DNA of 64,000 nt from Bradyrhizobium forestalis (GCF_002795245.1 NZ_PGVG01000009.1:82501-146500), one strand, 5' to 3'. Positions 38,893 through 48,438 are shown, counted from the stretch's first letter. The notes: generated by a model from the sequence alone, not told the origin. Numbers and translations are program-made.

Positions 38893-38927
38893 AACACCGG
38901 CCGGAGTTTATACCTCCGGCCGGTGTT
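38893..38927 (-). terminator. strong hairpin downstream of etfA
   Basis: A perfect 14-base-pair stem (38893-38906 with 38914-38927, loop TTTATAC) begins 12 bases after the etfA stop. The minus-strand tail TGCATTTCTG has few Us, so termination may rely on the strong stem. It could also protect the etfBA message. Confidence 0.75.
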
Positions 38928-38938
38928 TGTGATGCCTT

Positions 38939-39883
38939 TTACTTGCCGAGCTTGCCGAGTTCGGCCGTCAGCTCCGGAACCGCCTGGTAGAGATCGGCGA
39001 CCAGGCCGTAGTCGGCGACTTGGAAGATCGGCGCGTCCTCGTCCTTGTTGATCGCAACGATCACCTTGGAGTCTTTCATGCCGGCCAGATGCTGGATCGC
39101 ACCGGAAATGCCCACGGCGACATAGAGCTCGGGGGCTACGACCTTGCCGGTCTGCCCGACCTGCCAGTCGTTCGGCGCATAGCCGGCGTCCACCGCCGCG
39201 CGCGAGGCACCGACACCGGCGCCCAGCTTGTCGGCGAGCGGCTCGATGTACTTGGCGAAGTTCTCGCGGCTCTGCATGGCCCGGCCACCGGAGACGATGA
39301 TCTTGGCCGAGGTCAGTTCGGGACGGTCGCTCTTGGCGACTTCCTCGCCGACGAAGGTCGACAGGCCCGGATCAGCGGCCGCCGCCACGTTCTCGACCGG
39401 CGCGCTGCCGCCCTCGCCCGCAGCGGTGAAGGTCGAGGTCCGCACCGTGATGACCTTCTTGGCGTCCTTCGACTTCACCGTCTGGATGGCGTTGCCGGCA
39501 TAGATCGGACGCTCGAAGGTATCGGGCGCGACCACCTTGATGATCTCCGAGACCTGCATGACGTCGAGCAGGGCTGCGACGCGCGGCATCACGTTCTTGA
39601 AGCGCGAGGTCGCCGGCGCGACGATCGCGTCATAAGACGGAGCCAGCGAGACGATCAGCGCGGCCAGCGGCTCGGCGAGATCGTGCGCGTAGAGCTCGCC
39701 GTCGGCGAGCAGCACCTTCTTCACGCCGGCAAGCTTGGCGGCAGCATCCGCCGCGGCCTTGGCGTTCTGGCCGGCCACCAGCACCTCGACGTCCGCGCCG
39801 AGCGCGGCGGCCGCGGTGAGGGTCTTGTTGGTCGCATCCTTGAGCGACGCATTGTCGTGTTCGGCAATCAGAAGCGTCGTCAT
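38939..39883 (-). CDS. etfA: electron transfer flavoprotein subunit alpha
   Basis: A 314-residue FAD-binding subunit that passes electrons from acyl-CoA and other dehydrogenases to ETF-ubiquinone oxidoreductase. The C-terminal FAD domain has [19 protein letters not shown] and [20 protein letters not shown] followed by [15 protein letters not shown], the ETF-alpha signature. The start shares one base with the etfB stop (TGATG), so the two are translationally coupled. Confidence 0.98.
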   Translation of the reverse strand: MTTLLIAEHDNASLKDATNKTLTAAAALGADVEVLVAGQNAKAAADAAAKLAGVKKVLLADGELYAHDLAEPLAALIVSLAPSYDAIVAPATSRFKNVMPRVAALLDVMQVSEIIKVVAPDTFERPIYAGNAIQTVKSKDAKKVITVRTSTFTAAGEGGSAPVENVAAAADPGLSTFVGEEVAKSDRPELTSAKIIVSGGRAMQSRENFAKYIEPLADKLGAGVGASRAAVDAGYAPNDWQVGQTGKVVAPELYVAVGISGAIQHLAGMKDSKVIVAINKDEDAPIFQVADYGLVADLYQAVPELTAELGKLGK

Positions 39884-40632
39884 CAGAGCACCCCGGCTTC
39901 GTTCTTGAGTTTCGACACCAGCTCGGCGACGTCCTTGACCTTGACGCCCGCCTTGCGGCCTGCCGGCTCCGTCGTCTTGAGAACCTCGAGGCGCGCGGCG
40001 ACATCGACGCCGGTATCGGCAACGGTCTTCTCCGCGATCGGCTTCTTCTTCGCCTTCATGATGTTCGGCAGCGAGGCATAGCGCGGCTCGTTGAGACGAA
40101 GGTCGGTGGTGACGATCGCCGGTCCCTTCAGCTTCACGGTCTGCAGACCGCCGTCGACTTCGCGGGTGACCTTGAAGTCGCTTCCTTCGACTTCGAGCTT
40201 CGAGGCGAAGGTCGCCTGCGACCAGCCGAGCAGCGCGGCCAGCATCTGGCCGGTCTGGTTCGAGTCGTCGTCGATCGCCTGCTTGCCGAGGATGATGAGA
40301 CCCGGCTGCTCTTCGTCAGCAACCTTCTTCAGGATCTTCGCGACGGCGAGCGGCTCGACGGTGCCTTCAGCCTTCACCAGGATGCCGCGATCGGCGCCCA
40401 TGGCAAGACCGGTGCGGATCGTCTCCGACGCCTGCGCAGGTCCAATGGAGACCACCACGACCTCGGTCGCCTTGCCGGCTTCCTTCAGGCGCAGCGCTTC
40501 CTCGACCGCGATTTCGTCGAACGGGTTCATCGACATCTTGACGTTGGCGAGTTCAACGCCCGATCCATCGCCCTTGACGCGGACCTTGACGTTGTAATCG
40601 ACCACCCGCTTTACCGGCACTAAGACCTTCAT
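39883..40632 (-). CDS. etfB: electron transfer flavoprotein subunit beta
   Basis: A 249-residue AMP-binding subunit of ETF. Family marks are [20 protein letters not shown] at the start, [17 protein letters not shown] and the recognition-loop block [20 protein letters not shown]. Start ATG at 40632 has GAGGATCG upstream; six further upstream codons are unlikely. It is the first gene of etfBA, with hbd-type dehydrogenase downstream after a hairpin. Confidence 0.98.
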   Translation of the reverse strand: MKVLVPVKRVVDYNVKVRVKGDGSGVELANVKMSMNPFDEIAVEEALRLKEAGKATEVVVVSIGPAQASETIRTGLAMGADRGILVKAEGTVEPLAVAKILKKVADEEQPGLIILGKQAIDDDSNQTGQMLAALLGWSQATFASKLEVEGSDFKVTREVDGGLQTVKLKGPAIVTTDLRLNEPRYASLPNIMKAKKKPIAEKTVADTGVDVAARLEVLKTTEPAGRKAGVKVKDVAELVSKLKNEAGVL

Positions 40633-40757
40633 CGATCCTCTTTCACTCAATTTGGGAGGGGGGTATCAACTGGCGCGGAACCTAAAGGCCTGATCCGGCC
40701 CGGTCAACGCGCGATGCGGCCAATTTTTAGACCTTAGAAATGCGCCGCCCAAATGGG

Positions 40758-41330
40758 TCAGCGGTTCTGGCCCGGAACCCAGAGCACGTCACCGGCGCCA
40801 TCATGGTTAGCGGCGCGGCTCGCCACGAACAGGAAGTCCGACAGGCGGTTCATATACTGGATGCCAGCCGCGCTGACCGTCTCGCCCGGTCGAGCCGCCA
40901 GTTCCACGATGACGCGTTCCGCCCTGCGGCATATCGTGCGCGCCACATGCAGATAGGCGGCGGCCGGTGTGCCGCCGGGAAGCACGAAGGAGGTCAGCGG
41001 CGCGAGCTTGTCGTTGAGCGCGTCGATGTCGCGCTCGAGCCGCTCGACCTGGCTCGTCACCACCCGCAGCCGTTCGGCTTTCCCCTCCCGTTCGGGCACG
41101 GCGAGATCCGCGCCAAGGTCGAACAGATCATTCTGGATGCGGCCGAGCATCGCATCGAACTCGGGCATGTCCCGGGTGTGGAGCCTGACCACGCCGATCG
41201 CGGCGTTGGTCTCGTCAACGGTGCCATAGGCCTCGATGCGCAGATCGTATTTCGGACGCCGCTCGCCGGTTCCGAGCGCCGTCGTGCCGTCGTCACCGGT
41301 CTTCGTGTAGATGCGGTTCAGCACCACCAT
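40758..41330 (-). CDS. corrinoid adenosyltransferase, PduO type
   Basis: A 190-residue enzyme that transfers the adenosyl group of ATP to cob(I)alamin or cob(I)yrinic acid diamide, giving coenzyme B12 forms. The ATP loop is TKTGDDGTTALGTGERRPK (about 9-27). The C-terminal helix has RTICRRAERVIVEL (about 132-145) with the conserved Arg residues, and the end is family-typical (NRLSDFLFVASR). It starts 2 bases after the twin-membrane gene stop, so they are coupled. The same family includes MMAB, which supplies methylmalonyl-CoA mutase. Confidence 0.93.
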   Translation of the reverse strand: MVVLNRIYTKTGDDGTTALGTGERRPKYDLRIEAYGTVDETNAAIGVVRLHTRDMPEFDAMLGRIQNDLFDLGADLAVPEREGKAERLRVVTSQVERLERDIDALNDKLAPLTSFVLPGGTPAAAYLHVARTICRRAERVIVELAARPGETVSAAGIQYMNRLSDFLFVASRAANHDGAGDVLWVPGQNR

Positions 41331-41332
41331 GA

Positions 41333-41527
41333 TTAACGCCCCATCGCCCAGACAGCGAGCATCGCGATGATGATCGCCACGAACTGAAGCAGCACGCGCC
41401 AGCGCATCAGCTTCTGCGAGGTGTTGGGCGAGCCGCCGCGCATCATATTGATGAGTCCGAGCAGCAGCACCAACGCCACGGCGCCGGCTGCCGCCGGCAG
41501 GATAAAAGTACTCAGGAGAGATGCCAT
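41333..41527 (-). CDS. twin transmembrane (HIG1-like) small protein
   Basis: A 64-residue protein with two membrane helices (about 5-23 and 40-60) joined by a short basic loop with MMRGGSPNTSQKLMRWRV. This matches the HIG1/hypoxia-induced-like domain, which in other systems joins respiratory oxidases; the bacterial role is not established. The start at 41527 gives MASLLSTF; the open frame extends 12 codons upstream. It sits just before the adenosyltransferase gene. Confidence 0.8.
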   Translation of the reverse strand: MASLLSTFILPAAAGAVALVLLLGLINMMRGGSPNTSQKLMRWRVLLQFVAIIIAMLAVWAMGR

Positions 41528-41574
41528 TCGGGGTAGATAACACCGTGTGCGCCGGTCCGCCATCTCCCCAGTTC

Positions 41575-41702
41575 GTCATTCCGGGGCGATGCGGCGGGAT
41601 CGAGCGAAGCGAGGCCCGGCGCGTCGAGCCCGGAATCCATCGTGCCACTTGCGCTGCGGCTAGATGGATTCCGGACTCGCGCTTCGCGCGCCCCGGAATG
41701 AC
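41575..41702. repeat. palindromic repeat, family B copy 2
   Basis: GTCATTCCGGGGCG and CGCCCCGGAATGAC bound this 128-base unit; the inner GGAATCCATCGTGCCA / AGATGGATTCCGG pair follows the plan of copies at 21921 and 48439. It separates the leftward adenosyltransferase set from the rightward BrkB gene. A shortened family C word (CCTCTCCCCGCAAGCGGGAGG) lies further right at about 41796-41816. Confidence 0.88.
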
Positions 41703-41836
41703 GGCGGGGCGCTTCGCGATCTGGCTTTTGAGCCAATAATGTCAGAAGCTAGCTGGATGATTTCCGATTTGCGTCCCTCGCCGACCGTCTTCCCCTCTCC
41801 CCGCAAGCGGGAGGAGGAAGCAGTACAGGGCAAGCC

Positions 41837-42730
41837 GTGAAAGCGATCCGCTACATCTACGTCGTCGTGATGGACGCGTTCTACACGTTCCTCGCCGACG
41901 ACGGCTGGGCGATCGCTAGCCACATCGCCTTGTCGACGCTGATGGCGCTGTTCCCGTTCCTGATCGTGCTGACCTCGCTCGCCGGCTTCGTTGGCTCCAA
42001 GGAACTGGCCGACCAAGCCGCCAGCCTGATGCTGCAGATCTGGCCCAAGCAGGTCGCCGATTCGATCTCGGGCGAGGTCCATGACGTGCTGACCACCACC
42101 CGCACCGGCATTCTGACCATCGGCGCGGCATTGTCGGTCTATTTCGCCTCCAACGGCGTCGAGGCGCTGCGGGTCGCGCTCAACCGCGCCTATGCGGTGG
42201 TGGAGATGCGGCGCTGGTACTGGCTACGGTTGGAATCAATTGCCTACACGCTGATTGCGGCGTTCACCGCGCTCGCGATGGCGTTCCTGATCGTGCTCGG
42301 TCCGCTGATCATCGAGGCCGCGCGGCGCCACATTCCGCTGTTCGTCGAATCCAACGAAAGCATTCTCACCTGGCTGCGCTACGGCATCACGATCAGCGCG
42401 CTGGTGGTGGCACTGTTCATCCTGCACGCCTGGCTGCCGGCGGGGCGGCGCAGCTTCCTCCAGATCATGCCGGGCATCATCTTCACGGTGGTGGCGTCGC
42501 TGGTCTCCGGCGTCGTCTTCGGACAGTATCTGGCGCGCTTCGCCAACAACTACGTGACGATGTATGCGGGGCTCGCCTCGGTGATCATCGCGCTGGTGTT
42601 CCTATATTTCATCGCTGCGATCTTCGTTTACGGCGGCGAACTCAACGCCGCGATCATCAAGTCGCGGCTGCCTCACGGCGTGTCGCTTCAAGCAGCGCAG
42701 TCGCTAAAGCCCGCGGAGACACAGGCTTGA
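41837..42730 (+). CDS. YihY/BrkB family membrane protein
   Basis: A 297-residue inner-membrane protein with six predicted helices and the family segments HIALSTLMALFPFLIVLTSLAG (about 26-47) and LYFIAAIFVYGGELNAA at the end of the last helix. The family was once called ribonuclease BN in error; its function is unclear. Start GTG at 41837 has AGGG upstream. The last 74 bases overlap the histidine kinase gene on the other strand. Confidence 0.92.
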   Translation: MKAIRYIYVVVMDAFYTFLADDGWAIASHIALSTLMALFPFLIVLTSLAGFVGSKELADQAASLMLQIWPKQVADSISGEVHDVLTTTRTGILTIGAALSVYFASNGVEALRVALNRAYAVVEMRRWYWLRLESIAYTLIAAFTALAMAFLIVLGPLIIEAARRHIPLFVESNESILTWLRYGITISALVVALFILHAWLPAGRRSFLQIMPGIIFTVVASLVSGVVFGQYLARFANNYVTMYAGLASVIIALVFLYFIAAIFVYGGELNAAIIKSRLPHGVSLQAAQSLKPAETQA

Positions 42731-43925
42731 CCAGGAAGGCGTCGGCACCGGCCTCGCGCGAGGCTGCCTCGTCCTCGCCGCGGCCGGACACGCCGATGAT
42801 CGGGATCTGGGCCAGCGGCGTCGGCAGCGCGCGAATCCGCCTGATGGCCTCGATGCCGTCGATGCCCGGCAGCACCATGTCCATCAGCACCGCGTCGAAC
42901 GCGCCCTGCTCCAGCCGGTTCACGGCATCCTCGCCGCGCCCGATGAACTCGGCATGATGGCCAAGCTCGGTCAGGATGGTATTGAGCACGACGCGGCCGA
43001 ACGGGTTGTCCTCGACGCTGAGCACGCGAAGGGCGGCCACTGCCTCGGGCTCGCCGCCGTTCTTCGCCTTGCGGGTCTTGCCCGCCCCCGCCGCATCCAG
43101 CGACACCGTCAACGTGAAGGTGGCGCCGCCGCCGCGGCGCGGAGCGACGGTGATGTCACCGCCCATCGCACGCGCCAATTGCTTGACCGAGGAGAGCCCC
43201 AAGCCGGCGCCGCCGAAGCGTGAGGCGATGGTGACATTGGCCTGGGTGAACGGGCGGAACAGCCGCTTGATCTCGGCCATGGTCAGGCCGATGCCGCTGT
43301 CGGACACCGCGAAGGCGACGCCGACCCTGCCCTTGCCCTTCGCTTTGCCTTTGGCAGGACGCCACGGCTCGACTGCGAGCGCCACGCCGCCCTGGTCGGT
43401 GAATTTCACGGCATTGTCGATCAGGTTCTCGAGCGCGGCGCGCAGGCGGACGGGATCACCAACCACGAGTCCTGGGAGCTTTTCGGAGATCTTGACCTCG
43501 GCCTGGAGACCTTTGGCCGCGGCGCGGCCGGCCAGCGAATCGCCGGCGCTGCGGGCGAGCGTCCTGAAGTCGAACAGGTCCTGCCGCAGCGTGCTGCCGC
43601 CCTTTCCCGCCCCCTTGCCCGTTCTGGCGGCATCCACGAACAGCGTGGCAAGGCTCGCCAGATGCTCGGCGCCGGCCTTGATGGTGTCGGCCCAGCGCCG
43701 CTCCCGTTCGCCGAGATCGGACGTCGCGAGCAGGTCGCTGATCGCCAGAATGCCAGTCAGGGGGGTGCGGACCTCATGGGCAAAGGCGGCCAGCGCCGCC
43801 TGGACGACGTCCGGCGCGACGGCCTTGGTGCTGCGCTTGCGCAACCGGCCGGCCGCCCTGGGCCGCTTCCGAGGCAGCCGCCTGGACGTCCGCGTGGTGC
43901 GCACTGGACGCGTTTTCGCCGCCAT
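42657..43925 (-). CDS. hybrid histidine kinase with receiver domain
   Basis: A 422-residue cytoplasmic kinase without membrane segment or sensor domain. After a basic, low-complexity N-terminus (about 1-38) comes the dimerisation block with His50 in FAHEVRTPLTG. The ATPase domain has the N box ENLIDNAVKF (about 166-175), DSGIGLT and GLGLSSVKQLA. The receiver (about 298-415) has acceptor Asp349 in LMDMVLPG and Lys400. Input probably comes through a partner protein. Start ATG at 43925 begins before the basic tail. No response regulator is adjacent. Confidence 0.92.
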   Translation of the reverse strand: MAAKTRPVRTTRTSRRLPRKRPRAAGRLRKRSTKAVAPDVVQAALAAFAHEVRTPLTGILAISDLLATSDLGERERRWADTIKAGAEHLASLATLFVDAARTGKGAGKGGSTLRQDLFDFRTLARSAGDSLAGRAAAKGLQAEVKISEKLPGLVVGDPVRLRAALENLIDNAVKFTDQGGVALAVEPWRPAKGKAKGKGRVGVAFAVSDSGIGLTMAEIKRLFRPFTQANVTIASRFGGAGLGLSSVKQLARAMGGDITVAPRRGGGATFTLTVSLDAAGAGKTRKAKNGGEPEAVAALRVLSVEDNPFGRVVLNTILTELGHHAEFIGRGEDAVNRLEQGAFDAVLMDMVLPGIDGIEAIRRIRALPTPLAQIPIIGVSGRGEDEAASREAGADAFLVKPVSPRALATALLEATRREAAAT

Positions 43926-44040
43926 GAATCCCCTTCGAAGTACCCTCTTCGAACCCCGCGCTGGGAACCCCGCGCTACCCAAGCATGGCACGGAGGAACA
44001 CCCGGAGTCACGGCGACGTTTTGCTAACCCCCAGAGAAAC

Positions 44041-44910
44041 TTAACCTAATCCCACCAGCCGGCGGATGCGGGCAGCCGTGATGCCGGCCGCGCGCAATTC
44101 GCGCAGACCGGTCGAGCGGCTCGACTTCGACAACTTCCGGCCGGCCTCATCGCGAATCAGCCGGTGATGGCGATAGGCGGGCTCGGGCAGGCCGAGCAGG
44201 ACCTGGAGCAAGCGGTGCACCGAGGTGGCGTAAAACAGGTCCTGACCCCGCACGATCTCGCTGACGTCCTGGAGCGCGTCGTCGACGACCACCGACAGAT
44301 GGTAGCTGGTCGGCGTCTCCTTGCGGGCCAGGACCACATCGCCCCAGGCCTCCGGCCGCGCCGGGACGATGCCGCGCTCGCCATCGGGCCCCTCGCCGTG
44401 CTCGTTCCAGGTCAGGTCGGCGGTGCGACGGCAGGCGGCTCCCATGTCGAGCCGCAGCGCGTAAGGCGCGCCTGATGCGATCAGCTGCGACCGCTCGTCG
44501 GCCGACAGTGATTTGGCGTCGCCGGGATAAAGCGGCGCGCCGTCGGGATCGCGCGGCCACGGCCCGTCGGCCTCGCGCGCGGCCACCAGCTTTGCAATCT
44601 CGGCCCGGCTTTCGAAGGCAGGATAGACGAGACCCAGCGCAGAGAGCTTTTCCAGCGCGGCGCGATAGTCGGCGAGATGTTCGGACTGCCGGCGCACCGG
44701 CGTCTGCCAGGAGATCCCGAGCCAGGCGAGATCCTCGTAGATCGCCGTCTCATATTCCGGCCGGCAGCGCGTCGCATCGATGTCCTCGATCCGCAGCAAC
44801 AGCCGCCCGCCGATCTCTCGCGCGCGATCGAAGTTGAGCAGCGCGGAATAGGCGTGGCCGAGATGCAGGAAGCCGTTCGGGCTCGGGGCAAATCGGAAAA
44901 CGGGTGGCAT
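44041..44910 (-). CDS. gluQ: tRNA glutamyl-Q(34) synthetase
   Basis: A 289-residue truncated glutamyl-tRNA synthetase lacking the anticodon domain. It attaches glutamate to queuosine-34 of tRNA-Asp. The class I motifs are HLGH (about 16-19) and KLSKS near the C-terminus. The zinc-binding cysteines usual between the two halves are absent: the site reads LVYPAFESRAE (about 94-104) without Cys. The length and the lack of anticodon domain separate it from GltX. It overlaps the upstream nucleotidyltransferase stop by one base. Confidence 0.92.
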   Translation of the reverse strand: MPPVFRFAPSPNGFLHLGHAYSALLNFDRAREIGGRLLLRIEDIDATRCRPEYETAIYEDLAWLGISWQTPVRRQSEHLADYRAALEKLSALGLVYPAFESRAEIAKLVAAREADGPWPRDPDGAPLYPGDAKSLSADERSQLIASGAPYALRLDMGAACRRTADLTWNEHGEGPDGERGIVPARPEAWGDVVLARKETPTSYHLSVVVDDALQDVSEIVRGQDLFYATSVHRLLQVLLGLPEPAYRHHRLIRDEAGRKLSKSSRSTGLRELRAAGITAARIRRLVGLG

Positions 44911-45764
44911 CAGGTGAGCCGAAACGGAAGAACAGCTCCGTTCTCACGTTCGAGGCGCTCCACTACGTTGCGGTAAAATTGTTCTGCCCGACGGACCATC
45001 TCTTCCGACGCACTTGGCCCGCTACCTTCGTAGAGACTACGGGCAAGCTCGAACTCTGTATCGAGGAAGCTGGCCACGGTCCGCGGCAGAGGCGCTGAGC
45101 CCAGTTCGTGTGTGATCGCCTTCCGAGCCATGAGATCGACGACCTCCGATTTCAGTTCGCTCGGCGGGTCGCACTCCTCCATGAGGGTCGGAAAATGCAT
45201 CGGCGCCACGGCATCGGTGGGATGCATGCGCAGCCATCGCAAAGCGGCGGCCGGTCGAAGTGCATAGAAGATTTTCTTTTGCGCAACGCTCGTCCCATCC
45301 CCGAAATAGACTCGCCGCTGACGCTCGCCGAGATGAAGATAGTGACGGCAGACGGCCTTCCGGCTCGCGGCCTCCCTGGCAAACGCCAGGAACTCGTCGC
45401 GAAACCACGCCTGCCCCCGGTAAACGACGGGCGAACACAGCCACTCCACGATCACCGCATTGCCCTTCAACAGTAGCTGCAATGCCTTGCGCAAGTCCCA
45501 ACCGTTTGCGTCGAGATCTCCTTCGAGCGGGAGCTCGATGACGTCACGACTGACCCATGGCGTAATGTGATCGGCCGCGCGGCGCACATAGACAAACCGA
45601 CAATCATAGTCGCTGTCGGGGGACGCAAAACCCCAGGCGCGGCTTCCACTCTCGATGGCCAGCGGCAGGAAGACCCGGTGTTCATCGACGACGCGGTCCA
45701 GCATGGCATCGATCCCAGCGACTTTCTCGCCGTCCATCTCCACAGGAATACTTCTCAAAGTCAT
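44910..45764 (-). CDS. nucleotidyltransferase-superfamily protein (YcgL/COG3541-like)
   Basis: A 284-residue protein with the polymerase-beta-type motif GSRAWGFASPDSDYD (about 40-54), including metal-binding Asp52 and Asp54, then a helical C-terminal half. COG3541-type proteins of this kind have no settled substrate. Start ATG at 45764 has GGAAG upstream; the open frame runs far back to 46451 through the reverse of the glycosylase gene, which I reject. Its stop shares one base with the gluQ start (TGATG), so the two are probably translated together. Confidence 0.85.
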   Translation of the reverse strand: MTLRSIPVEMDGEKVAGIDAMLDRVVDEHRVFLPLAIESGSRAWGFASPDSDYDCRFVYVRRAADHITPWVSRDVIELPLEGDLDANGWDLRKALQLLLKGNAVIVEWLCSPVVYRGQAWFRDEFLAFAREAASRKAVCRHYLHLGERQRRVYFGDGTSVAQKKIFYALRPAAALRWLRMHPTDAVAPMHFPTLMEECDPPSELKSEVVDLMARKAITHELGSAPLPRTVASFLDTEFELARSLYEGSGPSASEEMVRRAEQFYRNVVERLERENGAVLPFRLT

Positions 45765-45860
45765 CGAACGCTTCCAGGATTCCGATAGTATGGTCTTAAT
45801 CTTATCGTCCCAAGCCGTCCACAGGACGCCAAATCCGCATCGCGGCGAGCCGATGACGTC

Positions 45861-46508
45861 ATGACCATCCACCTCGAAACCCAGTCCGATCTCGAAGAGG
45901 CCGTTCACGCGCTGATCAAGCGCGATTCGCGCCTCAAACCCGTGCTCGAGATCGCGGGCATGCCGGCGTTGCGGCGGCGCGAGCCGGGTTTTACGGGGCT
46001 GGCACACATCGTTTGCGGGCAGCAGCTCTCGACCGCGAGTGCCTCGGCGATCTGGGGACGACTGTCGGCCGCCTTCGATCCGTTCGATCATGACGCCGTG
46101 CGCCGTGCGCGCACCGACCGGCTGGGGCGGCTCGGCCTGTCCGCCGCCAAGATCAAGACGCTGAAGCATCTGGCGCGCGAGATCACCGCGCAGCGGCTGA
46201 ACCTCGACGTGCTCGCGGAGGAAGATGCCGACGCCGCGCATCACACGCTGATCGCGCTGCCGGGCATCGGCCCCTGGACCGCGGACGTCTATCTGTTGTT
46301 CTGCCTCGGCCATGGCGATGCCTGGCCGGCCGGCGACCTCGCCGTGCAGGAAGGGATTCGCATCGGCCTTGGCCTTCAGGCGCGGCCGACGGAAAAACAG
46401 ATGGCGCCGCTCGCCGAGCCCTGGCGTCCCCTGCGCGGCGCGGCGGCGCATCTATGGTGGAGCTATTACCGCGCGGTGAAGAAACGCGAGGGCGTGCTCA
46501 CTGCCTAG
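45861..46508 (+). CDS. DNA-3-methyladenine glycosylase, AlkA family
   Basis: A 215-residue base-excision repair enzyme that removes alkylated purines. The helix-hairpin-helix is LPGIGPWTADVYLLF (about 133-147), and the catalytic aspartate is Asp159 in AWPAGDLAVQ. LAHIVCGQQLSTASA (about 47-61) is the typical first block. It lacks the N-terminal Ada-like part of E. coli AlkA, as in many short forms. It is divergent from the nucleotidyltransferase gene, with only about 96 bases between starts. Confidence 0.93.
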   Translation: MTIHLETQSDLEEAVHALIKRDSRLKPVLEIAGMPALRRREPGFTGLAHIVCGQQLSTASASAIWGRLSAAFDPFDHDAVRRARTDRLGRLGLSAAKIKTLKHLAREITAQRLNLDVLAEEDADAAHHTLIALPGIGPWTADVYLLFCLGHGDAWPAGDLAVQEGIRIGLGLQARPTEKQMAPLAEPWRPLRGAAAHLWWSYYRAVKKREGVLTA

Positions 46509-46666
46509 GCCCAAGTCACCCTGAACAAGTCACCCTGAAGGAGCGCATTCCCACCAGGCAGAGCCATATGCTCTCACGGCTCGGGTAAAGCGCTTTGGAC
46601 GATCACTGATCCAGTATAGCGTTCGGCCAGAGAGGAAACGCCGCGAAGACGGCCACGAGGTCGCGC

Positions 46667-48430
46667 ATGCTGGACAGGACGAAGGACATTTCCGTCGCTG
46701 CACAAGCCTGGCTCGATGATTTCGAGCGCATGCTTGGCAAACCCGATTCCGCTGCGCTCGCCGGCCTGTTCGTTGCCGAATGTTTTTGGCGCGACGTGCT
46801 GGCGCTGAGCTGGAACCTGCAAACCACCGCCAGCCGCGATGCAGTCGCGCAAGCGTTGACGGAGCTCGCGCCCAAGGCCGCGCCGATCAATTTCAAGGTC
46901 GCTCCCAATCGTGCGCCGCCGCGATGGGTGATGCGCGCCGGCACGAACAATATCGAGACCATCTTCAGTTTCGGGACCGCGATCGGCCGCGACAGCGGCA
47001 TCGTGCGGCTTGTGCCCGATGCCGCCGACGGCGACCGTCTGAAAGCCTGGACGCTGTTGACTGCACTCGACGAGCTCAAGGGATTTGAAGAACAGCTCGG
47101 TACCTCGCGGCCGCGGGGGCAGGCCTATTCGCGTGATTTCCGCGGGCCGAACTGGCTCGACCAGCGCAATGCCTCGCTCAACTATGCCGACCGCGATCCG
47201 GTCGTGCTGGTGGTCGGCGGCGGCCAGGCCGGACTTGCCATCGCGGCGCGGCTGAAGCAGCTCAAGGTCGACACGCTGATCGTCGATCGCGAGGCGCGGA
47301 TCGGCGACAACTGGCGCAAGCGCTATCACGCGCTGACGCTGCACAACCAGGTGCAGGTCAATCACCTGCCCTACATGCCGTTTCCGCCGAACTGGCCGAC
47401 CTATATTCCCAAGGACAAGCTCGCCAACTGGTTCGAGGCCTATGTCGATGCCATGGAGCTGAACTTCTGGACCGGCACCGAGTTCGAAGGCGGCGCCTAT
47501 GACGAGGCCAATGGCCATTGGACTGTGGCGCTGCGGCGCGCCGACGGCAGCCGGCGCACCATGCATCCGCGCCACGTGATCATGGCGACCGGCGTCAGCG
47601 GCATCGCCAACGTGACTGATATTCGGGGCCTCGACAATTTCAAGGGCACACTGCTGCATTCCAGCCGCTACGAGGACGGCGAGAGCTGGACAGGCAAGCG
47701 CGCCATCGTCATCGGCACCGGCAACAGCGGTCACGATATCGCGCAGGATCTGTATTCCAGCGGCGCCGAGGTGACACTGGTGCAGCGCTCGCCGACGCTG
47801 GTCACCAACATCGAGCCGTCGGCGCAGCTCGCCTATGCCACCTACAACGAGGGCACGCTCGAGGACAATGATCTGATCGCGGCGTCGATGCCGACGCCGC
47901 TGACGAAGAAGACGCATGTGATGCTGACAGAGCAGTCGAAGCAGCTCGACAAGGAGCTGCTCGACGGCCTTGCCCGCGTCGGCTTCAAGCTCGACTTCGG
48001 CGAGGCCGGCACCGGCTGGCAGTTCAAATACCTCACCCGCGGCGGCGGTTATTACTTCAACGTCGGCTGCTCCAACCTCATCGTCGAGGGCAAGATCAAG
48101 CTCAGGCAGTTTTCCGACATCGACAGCTTCGTCACCGAGGGCGCGCGGATGAAGGACGGCTCGACCATTGCAGCCGACCTCATCGTGCTCTCCACCGGCT
48201 ACAAGCCGCAGGAATATCTGGTACGAAAGCTGTTCGGCGATGCCATCGCCGACCGCGTCGGCCCGATCTGGGGTTTTGGCGACGGTCACGAGCTGCGCAA
48301 CATGTATGCGCGCACGAAGCAGCCCGGCCTCTGGTTCATCGCCGGCAGCCTCGCGCAATGCCGGATCAACTCGAAATACCTCGCGCTCCAGATCAAGGCG
48401 ATCGAGGAAGGGATGCTGGGGCGGACATAA
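46667..48430 (+). CDS. flavin-containing monooxygenase with NTF2-like N-terminal domain
   Basis: A 587-residue enzyme. Residues about 10-140 resemble an SnoaL/NTF2-like cone fold. The rest is an NAD(P)H/FAD monooxygenase with FAD site VVVGGGQAGLAIA (about 182-193) and NADPH site VIGTGNSGHDIAQDL (about 348-362). The ATG-motif IMATGVSG is near 305-312. Such enzymes oxidise soft nucleophiles or carry out Baeyer-Villiger reactions; the substrate is unknown. Start ATG at 46667 follows a GAGG. A family B repeat lies downstream. Confidence 0.9.
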   Translation: MLDRTKDISVAAQAWLDDFERMLGKPDSAALAGLFVAECFWRDVLALSWNLQTTASRDAVAQALTELAPKAAPINFKVAPNRAPPRWVMRAGTNNIETIFSFGTAIGRDSGIVRLVPDAADGDRLKAWTLLTALDELKGFEEQLGTSRPRGQAYSRDFRGPNWLDQRNASLNYADRDPVVLVVGGGQAGLAIAARLKQLKVDTLIVDREARIGDNWRKRYHALTLHNQVQVNHLPYMPFPPNWPTYIPKDKLANWFEAYVDAMELNFWTGTEFEGGAYDEANGHWTVALRRADGSRRTMHPRHVIMATGVSGIANVTDIRGLDNFKGTLLHSSRYEDGESWTGKRAIVIGTGNSGHDIAQDLYSSGAEVTLVQRSPTLVTNIEPSAQLAYATYNEGTLEDNDLIAASMPTPLTKKTHVMLTEQSKQLDKELLDGLARVGFKLDFGEAGTGWQFKYLTRGGGYYFNVGCSNLIVEGKIKLRQFSDIDSFVTEGARMKDGSTIAADLIVLSTGYKPQEYLVRKLFGDAIADRVGPIWGFGDGHELRNMYARTKQPGLWFIAGSLAQCRINSKYLALQIKAIEEGMLGRT

Positions 48431-48438
48431 CCACAGCC

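Noticed and set aside
44910..46451. Nucleotidyltransferase read as a 513-residue protein
   Set aside because: The first 229 residues are antisense to the intact AlkA-type gene and have no domain; a good ribosome site lies before ATG 45764.
46574..48358. 594-codon minus-strand open frame opposite the monooxygenase
   Set aside because: The plus strand has both FAD and NADPH motifs; the reverse has none.
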